Positions 50,701 to 64,000 of a DNA stretch of 64,000 bases are shown piece after piece; within the stretch, counting starts at the first letter, position 1; every line of letters starts with the position of its first letter. A program made the translations under genes and the position numbers. The notes under the pieces are model-generated. The model saw nothing but the letters and a program-made list of their open reading frames with translations. It was not told the DNA's origin and searched no databases. This DNA is from Centroberyx gerrardi (lineage: Eukaryota; Chordata; Actinopteri; Beryciformes; Berycidae): positions 10,519,807 through 10,583,806 of the forward strand of contig NC_136017.1 in assembly GCF_048128805.1 (NCBI RefSeq), in the 5' to 3' direction.

Positions 50701-52074
50701 CAAGGGCGGATATTTCATTTCACTGTTGGGGGGGACAATAAACAGAAAAATTTCTCAAGAGCAATTCCTGAAGGGGACACCAAAGGTGCCGCCAAAAGTA
50801 CTGTTGTATTAAATGTATATAGAGGTCCATTATGAAACATTTCCATAAGCACTTCATTCCTTTCTTATGAAGATTTTATCAAATTGCCTTTGATATTACT
50901 GGGGTCTTTCTACTTGGCGTTTCGGTGCACTGAAAAATGATCGGATGTCTGTTTTTCTTTTCTCTGCCATTTTAACTGACTGGCTGACAAATAGACACAC
51001 ACACACACCCCACACACACACACAGCATGCAGGTTATTTACAGTAGTAGGTGAGATGCAACACCCATTAACTGAACTAAAGCTAATATATGCCTAATTAG
51101 ATTTAGTTTTCCCGAAAAAGCAGATCTCTAATGTTTTGCTGTCAATGTGTAAAAGTCCAGAACGCTATGAAGCCTGCCAGAAATTGACTTATATTTTAAC
51201 ATAATGTTTGTTGTAATTATGTCTTTTTTATTAATTAAGTCTTCATTTATTTCCAAAATTATGAACAAAATAACATAGTGGCAGCCATTTTACATGCAGT
51301 AAGAAAAAAATAATATACTTAGAACCTAATTACATAGGGTAAGTTAATCTTAAATATTATATTATAGAAATATTACTGTTACCATCTACAAAAGATAAAG
51401 TATTTTGGTATGAAATCCCGCATTTTAATTTAACCAAGTATCCTGTATCATAAATACATGTCTGGCATTTGTAACAAACCAAACCGCTTGAAAATCGGTC
51501 GAAAATTCAGTGAGTTATGATGATTTTAATAGTGGACAGACCTCCTGCCTCCATACACACACATGCATTAGGAGACGCGGCTCCGTACCAACACGCTGAC
51601 GCACAAGATTCAACCGCGAGGTAACGGAACAAAATGTAGTCTGGTTACAATTGTGAATGTGTTTTATTCTGTTGAGTGGTAGAAGTAAAGAAAAATGTCT
51701 GACACATCCTTTGTTTTAAGTTAACCTTTGCAAAGTAGCTTCTTACTGGAGGTCAGCCACCACTGACACACTTCCAGAGATCCTCCACACACACTCGTAC
51801 CGAGGGCTAATGTGTGTGTGTGGGGGTTCGGGGAGGCAGGTAGGCAGTGGACCAAACCACTGTGAGGCGTATGAGGGGGGGACGCAATCTTTCGAAACTT
51901 AAAAACGCATTGTTTTGCGTCTATAATTAGCACAAGTGCTTTCAATGCATATTATTATATTATTTAAAATTATATAGTTATGTTTACAATGATATATTGA
52001 GGGGGACAACTCTCTGTTAGTCCCAGGAAGGGGGGGTCCGGACCCCCCTGTCCCCCCCGTAATTTCCGCCCCTG
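50701..52074. mobile_element. 1,374-bp non-autonomous hAT element with perfect TSD
   Basis: TGTGTAAC flanks both sides exactly (50,693-50,700 and 52,075-52,082). Ends are CAAGGGCGGATATTTC and, reverse-complemented, CAGGGGCGGAAATTAC, the common CAGGGGCGGA hAT terminus. Both ends continue with GGGGGGGACA. No transposase frame is present inside; the longest frames lack family resemblance. It includes a short (CA)n tract near 51,000 and a near-palindromic ggggggtccggacccccct at 52,030-52,050. Confidence 0.85.
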
Positions 52075-52199
52075 TGTGTAACGACAAAGTAATGTAACGA
52101 GTACAGTACGTTAAATAAGTAAGGTGGTAAAATTACCTTTGAGGAGTGAGTAGACTATTAAAAATCACTGCATGAGTAGTTCAACAGAGGTCAGGTAGG

Positions 52200-52480
52200 A
52201 TAGGGGAGAGCGGGGTGAGCCGGTTTTACTGAAATTGTTATCTTGGCAAGGAAAAATGAGACAGAACTAAAACAAATGCTCCCAATCACATTTCAGGAAC
52301 TTGGCATTCAAATTAACTAGTAAGAATGCAGCTAAATGAAAGAAGAATGAAAATACAACTTCTTAAAAAAAAAAAAAAACCAGTCCCTTAAGGCTCAATT
52401 TGCCCCAAGTTGGGGGTAAATTGATCCTAGCAAGTGGGTAAATTTATCTGCTTGGGGGCAAACTGAGCCACTGAATTACT
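52200..52480. repeat. GGGGxAAxTTGA-type interspersed repeat
   Basis: Words agcggggtgagccggtttta, ggctcaatttgccccaagtt and tgggggcaaactgagccact are inverted and direct variants of one motif, typical of a widespread fish repeat. Family not determined. Confidence 0.5.
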
Positions 52481-52674
52481 CATGTTGGAGTCTGGATAAA
52501 ATGCAAATAAACTATTTCTGTGTCAAATGAGATTGAAGACAATGTTGTCACTTTAAATCATTATTTATTTATTATTTAATTGTAGAACAGTAGTAAAATG
52601 TTCCTGCATGTCATTTTGCAAACCAAAGCACAAGCTTGAGTTAAATGTGACATTACTTGACATTAAAAACACTA

Positions 52675-52905
52675 AAACACTTCAACTACTGTTAGCACTA
52701 CTACTACTGCTACCACTGTTGCTGCTTCTACTACCAGTACTACTTCAACACTTTGAATTTTACTTCAACTACTATTGCAACTATTACTTCAACTGAAACT
52801 ACTACTTCAACTCACTTTCTTTAACTTTCTGTAACTGTTTCACTCTTTCTTTCACTCTTTTACTCTTTCAGAACCAGTGCTACTGCTACTACTAATAGTA
52901 TGAAT
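52675..52905. repeat. Degenerate ACT/CTA trinucleotide tract
   Basis: Imperfect ctactactact words over about 230 nt. Low complexity. Confidence 0.75.
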
Positions 52906-53120
52906 ACATGGTGAGGCTGCAGGTCTTATTAATGTGTCATTACACTTCTAGCCAGAGTTTCTCCTCCTTTACATAACTTCCTATTGGCACACACCTTTCA
53001 TACTCCCAGACAATGCTGAGGTCTGTCTCAATCACTTCCCTATAGTGTGTTGGTGAGTAAAAATGGGGCCAAAACACGCCAAAAAGATATGAAGCAGTTT
53101 TCCTCTTGTGTCCTGCAGTC

Positions 53121-55086
<1,966 letters not shown>

Positions 55087-55089
55087 GAC

Positions 55090-56905
55090 CAAATATACTC
55101 ATTATATTAGTATGGGCCTTAAGATTTGCCTGTTTTTATCCACAGCCATGCAACTGACCAATGTATTCATGCATTTTTTAAATTCCTAGCCAAAGCCTTA
55201 TTCCAAATTCACTATTGAATAGCCAACATTTCTTTGATGAGCAATATTGTGACATAAATAATACCACTTAAAACGATACTTGTCCAAACTTTGTTTGCTT
55301 CCCTCCTCTAGAGCAAGGACTTCATATATGTTGTCATTTGTAAAGAATTGTGCAGCTACACGAGGCTTTCTCACAAAGAGCAGAAAGGGCTGGGCAAATT
55401 GAAAGCCAACTTATCTGCAGGTAGATAGAGGCTTGTTCCAACTTATCTAGGCCTTGGGATGATAGAGGTGTGTGTGAAAGGTTAAGGATACAGCAATAAA
55501 AATCTAACACAATTCAACAAAGAAATGATTAACAAGTGTGCAGAAATTGCAGGAGAAAATTGGTGTTGCTTAAATTATAAAAGGATTATAAGCAAGATTA
55601 GTACAGTGTAAAAGTTCAGTATAACAAGCGTCTAAAATGTATGTGCAAGGATGCATACCTTAAACACTTGCACACAGTACATTTTTTAAACATTTCTCAG
55701 CCATCAGTCATGAGGAAAAAACTGAATTAACCCTCCATAATGGGCTTGTACCCAAACACTATTCCTGTAAACGGCACATTACCGTAGTTCATTACCTCAG
55801 TTCAATTTTTGTGTTTGATGTGTAAGAGGGTAATTTTAGGCCATTGACCTTTGTCCTAAACTAAGAGCTCCAACTAGAAGCGGACGAGAGCCAACAGTGG
55901 GGAAGTTCAACACTTTGAGAATTGACCATAGTTATCAATAGTGAATGAAATTTAGGCCTACTTGTTTAAGTGCTCTGAAATTCTTTAGTAGGATTCCCAA
56001 CAGTGATTAATGTAATAAACTGCACTCATATTCAACCACTGCAGCCCTGGGCAACGTGAGGTGGACTTTGTGAATATGAAATCTTTTCACAGCCTCAATA
56101 TTGTAGAAGGAACACTGTTGTCTTAATGACGGGCAATGATAAGCCTCTCTAGCCTCGGCAGCAGCAACAACCTTAACTGTCAGTGTTGTTTTTATATTGC
56201 TCATAACTGTTCATAGCAGTTTGTTCTTGAGGGAAAGACACGTTATCCATTTCTTTCCCAGAACCACAAAGTGTTGAAATAGTTGGCAGCGTGTTGCGAC
56301 ATTTATAGCGTATTGTTTTCATCGTTTGATTTATTGACACCCAGTACTGCAATTCTCAAGTGTTGTTTCTGTGATTCAGGCCGCGACAGCAACAAGTTCT
56401 TGTCATGAATCAAAAACCCACAGAGTGAAGTTTCTTAAACAAGAATCCTGACATTAAGTATTAGGAGACAAAGTAAGTTACCGCCAAGTCTGTGAAGTAG
56501 AAACAAAAACAACACTTCCCATCTTTGTCAACTGCTTTATTTCAGTTTGTGACAATGAAGCTGCAACAGTACAGGTAGCTCAACATGGCCTGTGAGTGCC
56601 ATCTTGTGGTCAAAGTGGATGAGGACAGCCATTTCATGAAACAACCCATTAGGAACAAGATTTTCTTCACTACAACATATTAAAAGCCTAGGAAATATAC
56701 AGTTGACACAAGTTGTAGTTTTATGTAAAGACAGACCTTTATTCCATCTCTTTTTCATTGGAAACATTAAATAGAACTTTTCTTTCAAGATGACAAGACA
56801 GGTACATCTGCATTGTGACATGTTTTACAAACCAAGTGCTCCTACCACAGGACCCCTCCTTCCTTTCCCCTTTTCCTCAATTTCTTAAACAGTTAGATTG
56901 TTTAG
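55090..56905. other. Convergent 3' spacer between dhrs9 and atp5f1b
   Basis: No gene seen. It contains the 3' UTRs of both converging genes; no strong repeat was recognised. A possible atp5f1b poly(A) signal could not be singled out. Confidence 0.5.
55495..55500 (+). terminator. dhrs9: Candidate poly(A) signal of dhrs9
   Basis: AATAAA about 410 nt after the stop codon. Other A/T-rich near matches exist closer, so this is only a candidate. Confidence 0.35.
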
Positions 56906-56909
56906 ATGT

Positions 56910-61418
<4,509 letters not shown>

Positions 61419-61560
61419 GGTCAAAATGGCTGAAGGTGGAAAGAGACAGAGGAACTTTCGGCTTTATAATGAATGACCGCTGAGGCGAAATGCGCTTGCG
61501 TGCAACGTCAAGGACTAGACAGAGCATGCGTGGATCTTAAGCGCATCCAGCTGACATTCT
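61419..61560 (-). promoter_or_regulatory. atp5f1b: atp5f1b 5' UTR and core promoter region
   Basis: The sequence directly upstream of the start codon shows no TATA box or clear initiator. Housekeeping genes of this type usually use TATA-less promoters; the exact start is not visible. Confidence 0.4.
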
Positions 61561-62796
61561 GCCCTCTACTGAGCTGGCCTGTTTGACAACAAATGTGTGG
61601 CTGCAGAATGACTGATACTTTTAATAGTTTCCTAACAAAAGCTCGCACAGTATCTAAAATTAATGGTTCAGTTACTGTATATGTCGACTGGAACACTGCA
61701 GACCCCAGAAAGTATGGTTCAGGGATCCAGGTGGCACCTTGATCAAATAAGTACACAGTGTCCCATCTTGTCAAGGGGCGCTGAACTCTCAGCTGCACCC
61801 CTGCCATTTGGTGTTTAGGTCTGTAGTCCCCATCTTGCTTGGGTTGGTCGCAGTTCCCTCATTCCTCAGAGACAGGAAACAGCAAAGATGTCAAGAGAAC
61901 ATCCATTATTTTACCTCAAGATAAGCTGTCAGATGGCCTCACCATTATATGTATTATAGACTGAAAATGTTCTACCTGTAATGACTCAATATGTACTCGG
62001 TATACAATACCCCCCAATACATGTACACACACACTCACACATACGTTGTAGTAAAGCCAAGGGCTCTCTGGGTAGGTGTACAATAGAGGAGGAGAGTATA
62101 GTTATAATAGGTGACTATACTGTGCAACCATCATCCATTTATATGTAGGCTACTGCATTTGTGAATAGCAGTAATTTGTGTGGGTATACAATAAGATTAA
62201 ACTTTACTGATCGCTGTGGGAAAATTGGGCCATTGCAGCAGCAAACAATAGGACATCTATAAGATTACAAAAATAGAACAAAAACAACATATTGATGACT
62301 TCATCCTGCTAAAACAGAACTTATTGGTTTAAAATACTTTCTCACTATGTTGACTATTGACAGCCTTTCATCTTAAGAGACGTTTGCAGTTGACGAATCT
62401 ATGAATCCACTTTCTTAGACTTGCAGAGCAGATGTGTGAGTGTGCACATGGAAGATAAAAGAATGTATGTGCAGAAATGTGTCCAGACATGCAAAAGTGT
62501 ATTATTAGTGACATTATCAAATTTAGAGATGGAGGTATAACGTGTACAGAAATGTGTTCATTCTGTATGTGTATGATAGTGGCACAGTATGATGTATCTG
62601 CATTCTCTGTCCATTATCTCTCACACACACAGACACACACACACAAACACACAATTATTTGTTGTACTTCTGTTGGTCTACTGATCAATGTTGAATTGTA
62701 AAAAGCCTATAGAAGTGAGTGCATCATATTTACACTAGAGTGTGCTGCTGCACTAAAAAGAGAAAGAGGTAGCCTATGTATGGATCCTTTTGTGTC

Positions 62797-62852
<56 letters not shown>

Positions 62853-64000
62853 CTGTGTTTGATAGATGCAATGCTTCCTCATTTTCCAGGGTTTGAAAAA
62901 TACACTATTAATCATAGCCTCTATTTTAAAGCATTGAAAATATTTCTATTCACAGAGCCTGAACAAACAATGCTTTCTGGTAGAATATTGTATTTACATT
63001 TCAGCCTGTAATGATTTCAGTGCGTTAGGCTGTGTGTGAGTAGATTGGAAACCATATTAAACATTCCAAAGATGGTTTAGTCTGGTTGATAAGACATATT
63101 CTGTGTAGTTTTGTTTTTTTATCCCTGAGGCAAAACATTCTCTCAAATTCCCACTTGCTGTTTGCATTTGTTCTCTCAATAGAAAAACATACCATCTATT
63201 TCATTTATCAACCGCAAAAGAGAATGGAGTTTGGAGAAACAACATGAGTATACAATAATCCATTTACAAATGTCAAAGGTAGTAGTTATCTCTTATGTAT
63301 GTTTGTCTCGTATGTACTTAATCATATTTTTTCTCAGTGTATTCATTCATTTTAAATTGAAAACACTCCACATAGAACAAGAAAGCATGTACAATAGATA
63401 TCAAAGGTATATATTTTTAAAGTGATCAATCAAAACCTCATAAAATTCAGACCTCCCAACGTATCACATATAGCCTTGCTTTCCCTTTGAAGAATTAGAT
63501 GTGATCTTTTTTAAAACACGCCTACTGATGTTTTGTAAGGCACCTTAATTGATTCAACAAGCCTTGGCTTCACTGCTACCCGCAGATGACTAGTCTGTAT
63601 TTGCCTGTGAAAACATAGCGCATACTTGAATCAAGCATCTCCATGCCAGGAAGAGAAGTCTGATGAAGGATCATTGAGAATGCTTTCTATTGCGAGGCTC
63701 TTGTGGTGAACACAGTTGTTGGCTGATTATAGGTAGATGCACAAGGCAGGTTTTGAGCAACATAGAGCGCCAACACTCCCAGTTAAAGGAAACAAAAGAT
63801 CCAAGGTTTAAAATATATTTGAATGTTTCTCAGCAAAAAGAAGTTCCTATGTACAGCAATGCTGAGATCATTGGGCAATGTTGCTCACCACCAAAAAAGT
63901 TGTCATATATCATCTGCTTTAAGTGTTTTACATGTGCAGAAAGCCATTCGGCTGTGGCATGAAAGGGCATGCAGTTCCTTTAGAGGGTCTAATGCAGCAG
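61561..64000. other. Gene-free flank, right edge
   Basis: No exon-like frames with family resemblance. A TTTACTGATCGCTGTGGG fragment of the common teleost repeat lies at about 62,200-62,235 and short (CA)n words at about 62,622-62,650. Confidence 0.5.
62799..62849. repeat. (GT)n microsatellite
   Basis: About 50 nt of uninterrupted GT repeat. Confidence 0.95.

Overview
The window is nuclear DNA of a ray-finned (teleost) fish. It has intron-split vertebrate genes with GT/AG junctions, many CA/GT and CT microsatellites, and teleost-type repeats (Tc1-like, L2, hAT and foldback elements, Penelope-like 3' ends). Three protein genes can be assembled completely; everything else is intergenic or repeat-derived.

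Layout. 1-11,400: gene-free flank with scattered repeats, a tRNA-Ala-like relic and two fragments that look like Penelope-type 3' ends with hammerhead-like cores. 11,575-26,681 (-): abcb11, the canalicular bile salt export pump; 28 coding exons joining in frame into 1,353 codons. 27,000-53,000: a 26-kb repeat island between two divergent genes. 53,121-55,086 (+): dhrs9, a retinol/3-alpha-hydroxysteroid dehydrogenase; 4 coding exons, 319 aa. 56,910-61,418 (-): atp5f1b, mitochondrial ATP synthase beta; 10 exons, 517 aa, converging on dhrs9. 61,419-64,000: its promoter side and gene-free flank. Adjacency of abcb11 and dhrs9 matches the mammalian ABCB11-DHRS9 pair. The atp5f1b neighbour does not match the human arrangement as I know it.

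The most interesting part is the island. It holds three copies of a repeat unit (28.3, 30.7 and 49.6 kb). The second copy is split by a 10,089-bp insertion (31,289-41,377) flanked by the 8-bp duplication ACTGGACT. The first copy (28,972-28,979) shows the same site empty. The insertion has inverted ends of about 260-290 bp. Inside it lie a Tc1 copy that is itself broken by a solo LTR (4-bp duplication CCTT) and by a 5'-truncated L2, plus two spliceable exons of a pancreatic elastase gene. Both cysteines of one conserved disulfide region of that elastase are changed, so it reads as a captured and decayed host-gene fragment. Right of this lies a second inverted-repeat complex (41.58-48.6 kb) built from fragments of an unnamed transposon protein, an ISL2EU-like piece and hAT pieces. 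A clean 1,374-bp non-autonomous hAT element with a perfect 8-bp duplication sits at 50,701-52,074.

Functionally the three genes are independent: bile salt export in hepatocytes, retinoid/steroid oxidation in the ER, and mitochondrial ATP synthesis. All exon boundaries were read by eye from splice consensus and reading-frame continuity. Repeat family names rest on recognised motifs, not on database comparison.
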